A DNA stretch of 8,841 nucleotides from Tardiphaga sp. GTDB taxonomy: Bacteria > Pseudomonadota > Alphaproteobacteria > Rhizobiales > Xanthobacteraceae. This document shows positions 1 through 6,125 of this stretch, piece by piece. The notes below the pieces were generated by a model. It was given only the letters and a program-made list of their open reading frames with translations, had not been told where the DNA came from and did no database searches. Both the position numbers and the translations under genes were made by a program. Numbering within the stretch: the stretch's first letter is position 1; the number at the start of each line of letters is the position of its first letter. The stretch spans positions 1-8,841 of the forward strand of contig JAQGJF010000381.1 in the NCBI GenBank assembly GCA_028290765.1, read 5' to 3'.

Positions 1-200
1 CCGGGGAGTTGCCGCAGCCAGGGGGACCCCTCGACTGCGAAAGCGTCCGACGCCCAGGCCGCCAGCACGCATCGCTTTTCCGGGGCTGATAAAAGCGGAT
101 GCGACAACACCTCGGACGGATGGCTGAAGGTGGCCGCAAGAAGCGAATTTGCGTGCAGGTCCATGCGGGAGGGGCGGGGGTTGATCGCATTAAAAATCAT
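1..200 (-). CDS. Small hypothetical protein downstream of hsp20 (C-terminus beyond left edge)
   Basis: The reading frame opens at the ATG at 200-198 and stays open for 66 codons to the window edge, so the C-terminus is missing. The start is supported by a GGAGA Shine-Dalgarno (206-210, 5 nt from the ATG) and a second AAGGAG at 215-220. The visible product starts MIFNAINPRPSRMDLHANSL. It then carries a segment with spaced hydrophobic residues (SHPSEVLSHPLLS) and a conserved-looking EKRCVLAAWASDAFAVE stretch. It has no signal peptide or membrane helix. From memory, it resembles small (about 80 aa) uncharacterised proteins of Bradyrhizobium and relatives whose core reads HPxEVL...EKRAxLASWASDAxAVE; that was not checked. 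It lies 132 nt downstream of hsp20 on the same strand, so it may belong to the same heat-induced transcript. Function is unknown. Confidence is high that it is a gene. Confidence 0.8.
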   Translation of the reverse strand, partial: MIFNAINPRPSRMDLHANSLLAATFSHPSEVLSHPLLSAPEKRCVLAAWASDAFAVEGSPWLRQLP

Positions 201-229
201 GGTTGTCTCCTTTGCTCCTTTCCATCGGG

Positions 230-246
230 GAAGGCTGCGCGCCTTC
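230..246. repeat. 6-bp inverted repeat in the leader of the small hypothetical gene
   Basis: GAAGGC (230-235) and GCCTTC (241-246) form a perfect 6-bp stem with a 5-nt loop, about 10 nt upstream of the AAGGAG at 215-220. It could fold in the mRNA between hsp20 and the small gene. It is short, and no role can be assigned. Confidence 0.3.
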
Positions 247-297
247 CACCACCATGACGTGATCGTTCGCTGCACTGCCCTGGCAAGGGCTTCGACG

Positions 298-322
298 GTC
301 CGCGGCTGGAGACGCCGCGGGC
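298..322 (-). terminator. GC-rich hairpin just downstream of hsp20 (possible attenuating or end-of-gene structure)
   Basis: CCGCGGC (300-306) and GCCGCGG (314-320) form a perfect 7-bp stem with a 7-nt loop. One G-U and one G-C pair extend it at 298-299/321-322. It lies 11 nt beyond the hsp20 stop codon. No T-run follows on the minus strand, so it is not a convincing intrinsic terminator. It may instead protect the hsp20 3' end, or partly reduce read-through into the small downstream gene. The spacer 201-332 shows no other clear signal. Confidence 0.35.
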
Positions 323-332
323 GGCCGGACCA

Positions 333-800
333 TCAAGCCGCTTTGCTGTCGATTTGCCGGACGTTCGACATCTCGTCCGGGCCGTTGATCGGGACCCGGC
401 GCGGCTTCATCGCTTCGGGAATCTCACGCACCAGTTCGATCCGAAGCAGGCCGTTCTCGAACGCCGCCGACGTCACCTGGACGTGGTCGGCCAGGTTGAA
501 CTGGCGCTTGAAATGACGGGCGGAGATGCCCTGGTAGAGATATTCGCGCGCTTCCTTGTCGGGCTTGCGGCCTTCGATGGTCAGCACGTTTTGCTCGGCC
601 GTGATCGCGATGTCGTCCGGGCTGAACCCGGCGACTGCCAGTGAAATCTGGTAGCGATCGTCACCGACGCGTTCGATGTTGTAGGGCGGGTAATGGTCCT
701 CGCCGCCAAGCCGCTGCGCGGCGTCGGCGAGATCGAACAGGCGGTCGAAACCGATCGTCGAGCGCCACAGGGGAGCGAAGTCAAAGGTCGTGGTCCTCAT
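333..800 (-). CDS. hsp20: Small heat-shock protein, Hsp20/IbpA-like (class A alpha-crystallin family)
   Basis: This is an ATP-independent cytoplasmic holdase that binds unfolding proteins during heat stress and passes them to DnaK/ClpB. The chosen start (ATG 800-798, product MRTTTFDFAPLWRSTIGFDR) gives 155 aa, usual for bacterial class A sHsps. It has a GGAGGA Shine-Dalgarno at 808-813, 7 nt away. An upstream in-frame ATG at 848 is rejected because it would translate the thermometer leader. The N-terminal arm (about 1-35) has the FDFAPLWRSTIGFDRLFD pattern. The alpha-crystallin domain (about 38-130) opens with YPPYNIE, includes VAGFSPDDI and LTIEGRK, and contains the dimerisation-loop motif EYLYQGIS and the signature FENGLLRIELVREIPE. 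The C-terminal tail carries MKPRRVPI, a VPI version of the I-x-I oligomerisation motif. Regulation is probably through the ROSE leader and the promoter upstream. A downstream small gene may be co-transcribed. Family assignment is very secure; which paralogue it is cannot be told. Confidence 0.96.
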   Translation of the reverse strand: MRTTTFDFAPLWRSTIGFDRLFDLADAAQRLGGEDHYPPYNIERVGDDRYQISLAVAGFSPDDIAITAEQNVLTIEGRKPDKEAREYLYQGISARHFKRQFNLADHVQVTSAAFENGLLRIELVREIPEAMKPRRVPINGPDEMSNVRQIDSKAA

Positions 801-904
801 AGCCAAATCCTCCAAAGAGCAAGATGGATACGAGCGGGCTCCGGACACCGCCGGCGCCCGCCTCGCCGGGCCCTGATGGCACCCGACACCGCTCTCGCGG
901 CAGG
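801..904 (-). promoter_or_regulatory. ROSE-type RNA thermometer in the 5' leader of hsp20
   Basis: The leader preceding the hsp20 ATG has ROSE (repression of heat shock gene expression) architecture. The diagnostic 3' hairpin lies at 807-825 on the minus strand, AUCUUGCUCUUUGGAGGAU. It carries the ROSE core UUGCU opposite the Shine-Dalgarno GGAGGA. It can pair A-U, U-A, C-G, U.G, U-A, G.G, C-G, so it includes the single G opposite G and weak pyrimidine pair typical of these elements. Upstream, GCGGGC/GCCCGC (834-839/856-861) with inner CCGG/CCGG (841-844/851-854) makes a stable hairpin. CGGG/CCCG (867-870/882-885) makes another, and CCGC-GAGA-GCGG (889-900) is a GNRA-capped stem near the 5' end. 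By family knowledge, the hairpin hides the ribosome-binding site at low temperature and melts on heat shock. The 5' limit is inferred from the promoter position. Confidence 0.88.
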
Positions 905-910
905 CGGAAA

Positions 911-937
911 ATTATAAAAACTCGAAAAAGTTTCAAG
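911..937 (-). promoter_or_regulatory. Promoter of the hsp20 leader
   Basis: On the minus strand, CTTGAA (937-932) is followed after 15 nt by TATAAT (916-911), in an AT-rich patch that stands out from the GC-rich surroundings. The -35 resembles the RpoH element CTTGAAA, while the -10 is a perfect housekeeping hexamer, so the sigma class is ambiguous. A start site near 904 would give a leader of about 100 nt, which fits ROSE elements. CTCGAAA-AAG-TTTCAAG (921-937) is also an imperfect inverted repeat over the -35, so a repressor could bind there. Confidence 0.6.
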
Positions 938-1098
938 GGGGCGCGAAATTTTTTTGAGGCGGTGTGCCGGCGCGGGACGATGCGATGCAACTGCCGGCGC
1001 ACGCGACGGAACGGGTGTTCTGCCGGGGCGTTCCAGCCCATGCGGCAGCCGCCTTGAAACGAGCGGTGCCGGCTCTGGCAAAACCTAGTGGAGCGAAA
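938..1098. other. Intergenic region between divergent hsp20 and the dihaem cytochrome gene
   Basis: This holds the upstream flank of the hsp20 promoter and the presumed promoter of the plus-strand cytochrome gene. No convincing -35/-10 pair was found for the latter. A CTTGAAAC at 1053-1060 has no good -10 at the right distance. An in-frame ATG at 964 would extend the cytochrome by 45 residues, but the translated extension looks non-natural and lacks a ribosome-binding site. Nothing else was recognised. Confidence 0.5.
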
Positions 1099-2001
1099 AT
1101 GCGTGCCGGCCTTTGGTTAATGATGTTGCTAGGTGCCGGCGTCTTGGCCGCATGGCTCGTCACGGCGCCACGACCGGCATTTCCCAGCGAGACGGAGTTC
1201 GACAATGGCGGCGACGCCGCCAACGGCGCCCTGGTTTTCGCGGCCGGCGATTGCGCCTCCTGCCATGCCCGGCCCGGGCAGCCGGACCGGCTGCGGCTAG
1301 GTGGCGGTCTGGCGCTGGCGTCACCTTATGGCACCTTCCGAGTGCCCAACATCTCGATGGACCCCAGCGACGGGATCGGCGGCTGGCGCACGGTGGATCT
1401 CGCCAATGCGCTATTGAGCGGGGTGTCGCCGCGCGGCAGCCACTACTACCCCGCGTTTCCGTATCCGAGCTACGCCAAGATGACAGCCGGCGATGTTCGC
1501 GACCTGATGGCCTATTTGCGGACGCTGCCGGCGGTAGCGGGCAAGACTCCGCCGCACGACCTCGCTTTGCCGTTTCAAATTCGTCGTTTTGTCGGCTTCT
1601 GGAAGCTGCTCTACTTTGATCGCGCTCCGCTGGTTGCTGATCCGGCCCGTGATGCTGCCTGGAATCGCGGCCGATATCTCGCGGAGGCGACGACGCATTG
1701 CGCTGAGTGCCATTCGTCGCGCAACCTGTTCGGAGCGATCAAGCCGGAAACCCGCTTTGCCGGCGGCGTCGATCCCGAAGGCACCGGTTATATGCCGAAT
1801 ATCACGCCAGACCGGCTTGGCGGGTGGACCGCGCAGGACATCGCGGAAGTTCTCAAGAGCGGCGTGACGCCGGTTCACGGCCGCGTCGGATCGTCGATGG
1901 CCGATGTCGTGACAAACACGGCGATGCTGCCCGCCGCCGACCGGAATGCAATCGCGACCTACATCAAGTCGCTGCCTGCACGGCCGACGCCGAATCCCTG
2001 A
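1099..2001 (+). CDS. Membrane-anchored dihaem cytochrome c
   Basis: This is a periplasmic electron carrier with two class-I cytochrome c domains. The start at ATG 1099 is chosen because a GTGGAG ribosome-binding site lies about 6 nt upstream and the product then begins with a signal anchor (residues about 4-22, LWLMMLLGAGVLAAWLV). The protein is 300 aa. Domain 1 has the haem-binding CASCH at 52-56 and a likely axial Met128 in SYAKM. Domain 2 has CAECH at 201-205 and likely Met267. Both contain a PNI(S/T)-D...GGW motif (PNISMD at 83-88, PNITPD at 234-239), typical of cytochrome subunits of periplasmic alcohol, aldehyde or gluconate dehydrogenases. Those usually have three haems; this has two. 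It converges with the oxidase operon, its stop codon 7 bp from that of the last oxidase-operon gene. It may donate electrons to that oxidase, but this is inferred from position. Its dehydrogenase partner, if any, is not in the window. Confidence 0.9.
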   Translation: MRAGLWLMMLLGAGVLAAWLVTAPRPAFPSETEFDNGGDAANGALVFAAGDCASCHARPGQPDRLRLGGGLALASPYGTFRVPNISMDPSDGIGGWRTVDLANALLSGVSPRGSHYYPAFPYPSYAKMTAGDVRDLMAYLRTLPAVAGKTPPHDLALPFQIRRFVGFWKLLYFDRAPLVADPARDAAWNRGRYLAEATTHCAECHSSRNLFGAIKPETRFAGGVDPEGTGYMPNITPDRLGGWTAQDIAEVLKSGVTPVHGRVGSSMADVVTNTAMLPAADRNAIATYIKSLPARPTPNP

Positions 2002-2008
2002 CGCCAGC

Positions 2009-2419
2009 TCATCGGGAATAGAGGAAGGTGGCGACGTCGCGCGCCTCGGCTTCCGAAATGCCGGTCGCGGGCATCGCCGTTCGCGGCGAGAAATGTTGCG
2101 GCGCCACGATCCATTGCACCAGATGATCCGGCGCGTTGGTCACGACGCCCCCGACATAGACCCGGTGCTTGATATCCGCCAGCGGTCCGCCGACCTGGCC
2201 GTCGCCGCCGGGAATTCCCGGGATGGTATGGCATCCGGCGCAACCGTATCGCCGTATGATCGCCGGCGCGCGCGCCGGATCGCCTCCGGCCATGGCGATC
2301 GCAGCGCTTTCGGCCTGGCGACCTGAACTCCAGGCCACGGCGGCGACGGCCGCGCCGGCTGCGACAAAGCCCACCAGGGTCCAGACCGGCCAACTCCGGC
2401 TAAAGCGCACCGAGCGCAT
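2009..2419 (-). CDS. Membrane-anchored monohaem cytochrome c, last gene of the oxidase operon
   Basis: This 136-aa class-I cytochrome c has an uncleaved-looking N-terminal helix (about 11-30, PVWTLVGFVAAGAAVAAVAW). The periplasmic domain has the haem motif CAGCH at 60-64, a GGP segment at 77-79, and the sixth ligand Met116 in TAMPATGISEAEARDVATFLYS, the usual C-terminal helix. The ATG (2419-2417) lies inside the end of ctaG (20-nt overlap) and is preceded by a GGGGAG ribosome-binding site, so expression should follow the operon. It probably shuttles electrons to the CoxM haem or CuA site. It could alternatively be a stable extra subunit of the oxidase. Its stop codon lies 7 bp from that of the convergent dihaem cytochrome. 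Confidence 0.9.
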   Translation of the reverse strand: MRSVRFSRSWPVWTLVGFVAAGAAVAAVAWSSGRQAESAAIAMAGGDPARAPAIIRRYGCAGCHTIPGIPGGDGQVGGPLADIKHRVYVGGVVTNAPDHLVQWIVAPQHFSPRTAMPATGISEAEARDVATFLYSR

Positions 2420-3299
2420 TTTCTGCTCTCCCCGTTTCGCTTGATCGCCGGATCCAGATCACCATGAAAGCCAGGGCGGCGCCGGCATAGACCGTGCCGG
2501 CGGGCACCCACATGATCAGTCCGGCAAGCTGCTGGTCTTCCAGCGGCGTCAATCCGAAGTCGCGCGCGGCTGCGGTCTGCGCCGTGTAGAGCACCCTCGG
2601 CGCCAACGCCATCAAGGCGCCGAGCACAGCGGTATGCAGCATGGTGACGAACAGGTGCCACGCGGCCAGACCTGCTTCGCTGCGCCGGAACACCGACCAC
2701 CAGAACAGGATCGCAGTGATCAGGAAACTGAGATGTTGCAGCCGATGCATGGCAATGCTGGTGACCGCGGCATCGAACAGGGATGGCGCATGCCAGACCC
2801 AGATCGCCAGCCCATGCAGCAGCGTCGCGTTGCGGCCGTTGCTCAGCACATTCCAGGCCGCGCCCGCCACTGGACTGCGAAGCAGGCGGCCGATCGCGAT
2901 GCGCAGCGTCCGCGGCAGGGCCCACAGCATGGTTCCGATCGGCCGCGCCACCACCAGCAGCGGCGCGGAAATCGCCATCACGATCTCATGCTCAATCATG
3001 TGAAAGGTGAAGAGCCGCTCGCCAAGCCAATGCAGCGGGGTCACCAGCGCTCCCGCCAGCGTCAGCCACCCCAGGATGAACGCCGCCGTCATCCAGCGGC
3101 GAACGCTGCGGCCATCCTTTGCTCGCCGCCACAGCGCGACCGAGCCGAAAGCATGGAGGCCACCGAGAACCAGCAGCGGGCCGACAATCCAGCCATCGAA
3201 GGTCCACATCGGCTCCGCGCCATCGGCTGGCGCGCCGTGGCCAAGCGCCGGCCCCGCCGGGAGCGACAGCAGCAGCGCGATGAGGATCAGCGCTCGCAT
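2400..3299 (-). CDS. ctaG: Cytochrome c oxidase assembly factor, caa3-type CtaG family
   Basis: This is an integral membrane protein of the caa3_CtaG family, thought to assist copper delivery or assembly of haem-copper oxidases. It is not homologous to the Cox11-type protein also called CtaG. The chosen start (ATG 3299-3297, MRALILIALLLSLPAGPALG) begins with a signal peptide or first helix and gives 299 aa, the usual size. The frame is open further upstream to 3515, but that part overlaps the preceding gene. About seven membrane segments follow. Histidines sit in the membrane segments in a pattern fitting metal handling: FHMIEHE (His100, His104), LHGLAIWVWHAPSLFDAA (His162, His170), HRLQHLSF (His185, His189) and His215/His222. 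The family signature PLEDQQLAGLIMWVPAG is at about 252-268. It overlaps the upstream small gene by 13 nt and the downstream cytochrome by 20 nt. Confidence 0.88.
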   Translation of the reverse strand: MRALILIALLLSLPAGPALGHGAPADGAEPMWTFDGWIVGPLLVLGGLHAFGSVALWRRAKDGRSVRRWMTAAFILGWLTLAGALVTPLHWLGERLFTFHMIEHEIVMAISAPLLVVARPIGTMLWALPRTLRIAIGRLLRSPVAGAAWNVLSNGRNATLLHGLAIWVWHAPSLFDAAVTSIAMHRLQHLSFLITAILFWWSVFRRSEAGLAAWHLFVTMLHTAVLGALMALAPRVLYTAQTAAARDFGLTPLEDQQLAGLIMWVPAGTVYAGAALAFMVIWIRRSSETGRAENALGAL

Positions 3300-3625
3300 C
3301 CGCTCAACACCAGCGACGAGACGGCCTGCAAGGCCAGGGCGAAACCGAACAGCACCGCGGCTGCGGCGCTCACCCGTCCGATGAAGGCGCGGGTTGACGA
3401 ATGGTCCAGGCGTCCGGCACGGCCTGCCGACCGCCAGGAAGTCACCGCCGCGAGGACCGCGAGCCCGACAGCGGCCAACGAACTGGCGGCGAGGGACCTG
3501 TACGGCCCCTTGCAATCAAGATAAGGCAGCATCTGACCAAGCTGCATGTTGACCGCCCAGGCCGCCGGCGCGAGCAGCAATCCGAGACAGGTCACGAGCC
3601 AGGCGAAGCGACTGAAGATTTTCAT
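3287..3625 (-). CDS. Small membrane protein of the alternative oxidase operon (CoxP position)
   Basis: This encodes 112 aa from the ATG at 3625-3623, which overlaps the coxO stop as ATGA. No good ribosome-binding site is visible, so translation probably depends on coupling. Three hydrophobic stretches are visible: about 5-24, possibly a signal peptide ending AAWA; about 46-63; and about 85-108. A periplasmic-looking loop contains MLPYLDCKGPYRSL, with Cys38. A second Cys110 lies at the C-terminus (SGCER). I do not recognise a catalytic domain. By gene order (M-N-O-next) it would correspond to coxP of the Bradyrhizobium coxMNOP cluster, but that match is from memory and positional. It could be a small oxidase subunit, like subunit IV of other oxidases, or an assembly helper. 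Confidence 0.75.
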   Translation of the reverse strand: MKIFSRFAWLVTCLGLLLAPAAWAVNMQLGQMLPYLDCKGPYRSLAASSLAAVGLAVLAAVTSWRSAGRAGRLDHSSTRAFIGRVSAAAAVLFGFALALQAVSSLVLSGCER

Positions 3626-4224
3626 AGCCGGGGAATCCAGTAGATGCAGCCGTAGATCGGAAGCCACGTTGCCACGACAAAGGCCCAGTACATGCAGTTA
3701 TCCTGGACATCGCCAAAACGGCGTGGATTGTCGGCATGCCGGGTGAACATCAGCACCCCGAGAACTAGCGTGTCGGCGACATCGGTGATGATATGAATGG
3801 TATGCAGGCCGAGCAAAGTCCAGACGATCGAGCCATAGGCATTCTGGTCCCAGCTGACATTGAGGGCTGGAAATTCCAAGCCGCGAATGGCCAGGGGCGC
3901 GATTCCCAGAATCGACATCACGACAAGGCCGATCTGCACCTTGCGCAGGTCCTGTTCGCGCGCCCACCTCAGGACCAGATAATTCGGGACCAGACTGACC
4001 AGCAGCAAGCCGGTGATCCAGCTTCCCGGCGCAAGATCCGGACGTGGCGCATCGATCGGCCAGGTCGCGGCGATGCTCATCAGGTACAGGTAAACGGCGA
4101 TGGCGAGGGCGAAACCGGTGCCCTCGATCAGCATGAAGGCCGCCGTGCCCCACCAGGTCGGGCTGGCGCTGCCCATGCCATGCATCGGAAGTCGGGAGAG
4201 ATCGCGCACGATGCGTTCGTTCAT
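3622..4224 (-). CDS. coxO: Alternative haem-copper oxidase subunit III, five-helix form (CoxO)
   Basis: This is subunit III of the oxidase, which stabilises subunit I and binds lipid. Starting at the ATG (4224-4222) that overlaps the coxN stop as ATGA gives 200 aa. A GGAGG site lies about 8 nt upstream. Five membrane segments are visible at about 26-50, 68-86, 97-115, 131-160 and 177-198. They contain the Glu of helix III (FMLIEGTGFA, Glu34), the LLGLHTIHIITD motif with His141, and the family C-terminus DNCMYWAFVVATWLPIYGCIYWIPRL in two parts (175-190, 191-200). Canonical subunit III has seven helices. The two missing N-terminal helices appear to be supplied by the C-terminal extension of CoxN, as in caa3-type oxidases. 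Family assignment is secure; the symbol relies on resemblance to the Bradyrhizobium coxMNOP cluster. Confidence 0.9.
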   Translation of the reverse strand: MNERIVRDLSRLPMHGMGSASPTWWGTAAFMLIEGTGFALAIAVYLYLMSIAATWPIDAPRPDLAPGSWITGLLLVSLVPNYLVLRWAREQDLRKVQIGLVVMSILGIAPLAIRGLEFPALNVSWDQNAYGSIVWTLLGLHTIHIITDVADTLVLGVLMFTRHADNPRRFGDVQDNCMYWAFVVATWLPIYGCIYWIPRL

Positions 4225-6125
4225 GCCTCGTCCTCCGGCGTGCCCTTCGGCCAGAACCAGCCGATCAACGCGATTGCGACCGGTATCGATCCCCATACAA
4301 CGGCCCATGGCGAAAAGATCGACCAGATCAGCATCACGGAGGTGGCCACAGCGGCCCATAATGGCCAGATCGAATTGCGCGGCGAAGCCTCGCGGGCCTC
4401 GGGTTCCGCAGCCGATACCGAAGTCACGATCAACTCGCGCCGGTCGATCCGCAAGCCGCCGGCGACGTCGAGGATATCCGGCTGGTCCCATAACGGGCTC
4501 AACCCGTGCACTACCGGAATGCAGGCAAAATTGTAGCTCGCCGGCGGCGACGACGTCGCCCATTCCAGTGTCGGTGCATCCCACGGATTGTCGCCGGCCG
4601 GTTCACCCCGGCGCGACGCACCGATGGCGTCGATGAAGAAAACCAGGAAGCCGGCTGTCAGGATGATGGCGCTGAGGCTGACGAACATGTTCAGGCCATG
4701 CCAGGGCATGTCCGGCTGGTAGGTGTAGATCCGCCGCGGCATCCCTTGCAGTCCCAGGATGTGCATCGGGAAGAAGGTGAGATTGAATCCGATGAAGATC
4801 AGCCAGAACGCCCACCGCCCGAGCCTTTCGCTCATCATTCGGCCGGTTATTTTCGGGAACCAGTAGTAGACGGCGCCGAGCAAGGGGAACACCGCGCCTC
4901 CGATCAGGACGTAGTGAAAATGCGCAACGACGAAATAAGTGTCGTGCACCTGGGTGTCGAACGGGACCGAAGCCACCATCACGCCGGTCATGCCGCCGAT
5001 CACGAAGGTGATGATGAAGCCGATCACGAACAGCAGCGGCGTCCGGAACACCGGTCTGCCGTCCCACAGCGTCGCCAGCCAGCAGAAGATCTGGACCCCC
5101 GCCGGGATCGCGATGGCCATGCTGGAAGCGGTAAAGAAACTTTCCCCCAGCCGCGGCAGCCCGGTCACGAACATGTGGTGGACCCATAAGCCGAACGCCA
5201 GGATCGCGGTGGCGATCAGCGCCATCACCATCGCCAGATAACCGAACACCCGGCGGCGCGCGAAGGTGGCGACGATCGTCGACACCATGCCGACGGCCGG
5301 CAGGAAGATGATGTAGACCTCCGGATGGCCGAAGAACCAGAACAGATGCTGCCACAGCAGCACGTCGCCGCCTTCGGCCGGGTTGAAGAAATGCGTCCCG
5401 ACCAGCCGGTCCAGAATGAGGCTGGTGCTGGCGATCATGATCGCTGGCATCGCCATGATGATGACGAACGAGGTGACGAGCATCGACCAGACGAACAGCG
5501 GCATCCGATCGAGCGACATGCCCGGTGCGCGCTGTTTGAAGATGGTGACCACGATCTCCACGGCGACGGCGAGCGCGGAGACTTCGGTAAAGGTGATCAT
5601 CTGCGCCCAGATGTCGGCGCGCTTGCCGGCGGCATACTGCGGTCCCGACAGCGGCACGTAGGCGAACCAGCCGACGTCGGGACCCATGTCCAGTGCGAAG
5701 GCGATCCACAACAGCGCGCCGCCAGCCAGATAGATCCAGTACGAAAAGGCATTCAGCCGCGGAAACGCGATGTTGCGCGTACCCACCATCAGCGGAACGA
5801 GATAAACCGCCATTGCTTCCATCACCGGCACCGCGAACAGGAACATCATGTTGGCGCCGTGCATCGTAAAGATCTGGTTGTAGCGATCGGGTCCGATCAG
5901 CCGCGCCTCGGGCTGGGCCAGTTGCAGCCGCATCAGCGCCGCAAGGATTCCGCCCAGTGCGAGAAAGACGAACGCCGTGAAAATGTAGCGACGGCCGATG
6001 ACCTTGTGGTCGACGGTCGCCAGCGCGTCCCAGATGCCGGAAGGCGTCTTCCAGGTTTCCGCGAGCACGGCTTCCAGCTCGACCCGGCCGTAATCGCTGT
6101 CGCGGTTTGCTGCTTCACTTGTCAT
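4221..6125 (-). CDS. coxN: Alternative haem-copper oxidase subunit I (CoxN), A1-type with altered proton-channel residues
   Basis: This is the catalytic subunit that reduces O2 to water at the haem a3-CuB centre. The start (ATG 6125-6123, MTSEAANRDS) overlaps the coxM stop as ATGA and gives 634 aa; a longer frame to 6521 lies inside coxM and is rejected. Ligands visible are His89 and His404 (haem a), His402 (haem a3), and His267, His316 and His317 (CuB). Tyr271 is the cross-linked Tyr in FGHPEVY, and Glu269 is the A1-type helix-VI Glu. Arg464/Arg465 match the haem-propionate arginines. Odd points: the D-channel entrance Asp is Asn118 (GTRNIAFPRLN), and the K-channel motif PTGIK reads PAGVQ (Ala342, Gln345). 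After the twelve core helices, residues about 585-625 add two helices equivalent to helices I-II of subunit III, matching the short CoxO. The symbol rests on similarity to Bradyrhizobium coxMNOP. Confidence 0.95.
   Translation of the reverse strand: MTSEAANRDSDYGRVELEAVLAETWKTPSGIWDALATVDHKVIGRRYIFTAFVFLALGGILAALMRLQLAQPEARLIGPDRYNQIFTMHGANMMFLFAVPVMEAMAVYLVPLMVGTRNIAFPRLNAFSYWIYLAGGALLWIAFALDMGPDVGWFAYVPLSGPQYAAGKRADIWAQMITFTEVSALAVAVEIVVTIFKQRAPGMSLDRMPLFVWSMLVTSFVIIMAMPAIMIASTSLILDRLVGTHFFNPAEGGDVLLWQHLFWFFGHPEVYIIFLPAVGMVSTIVATFARRRVFGYLAMVMALIATAILAFGLWVHHMFVTGLPRLGESFFTASSMAIAIPAGVQIFCWLATLWDGRPVFRTPLLFVIGFIITFVIGGMTGVMVASVPFDTQVHDTYFVVAHFHYVLIGGAVFPLLGAVYYWFPKITGRMMSERLGRWAFWLIFIGFNLTFFPMHILGLQGMPRRIYTYQPDMPWHGLNMFVSLSAIILTAGFLVFFIDAIGASRRGEPAGDNPWDAPTLEWATSSPPASYNFACIPVVHGLSPLWDQPDILDVAGGLRIDRRELIVTSVSAAEPEAREASPRNSIWPLWAAVATSVMLIWSIFSPWAVVWGSIPVAIALIGWFWPKGTPEDEA

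Noticed and set aside
801..848. Longer hsp20 start at 848
   Set aside because: The 16 extra residues translate the ROSE hairpin and Shine-Dalgarno. ATG 800 has an ideal GGAGGA and the expected N-terminus.
964..1098. Longer start for the dihaem cytochrome at 964
   Set aside because: It would place 45 charged residues ahead of an obvious signal anchor and has no ribosome-binding site; ATG 1099 has one.
1999..2011. Bidirectional terminator between the convergent stop codons
   Set aside because: The gap is 7 bp and no hairpin with T-runs was found on either side.
2031..2040. GCGACGTCGC palindrome near the end of the last oxidase-operon gene
   Set aside because: It lies inside coding sequence in GC-rich DNA, with no neighbouring signal; expected by chance.
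2634..3524. Long plus-strand open frames opposite ctaG and the oxidase genes (also 3793-4536, 4506-5189, 5325-6143, 6107-6820)
   Set aside because: They are antisense shadows in GC-rich DNA, rich in Arg/Gln/His/Pro, with no recognisable domains, facing well-supported genes.
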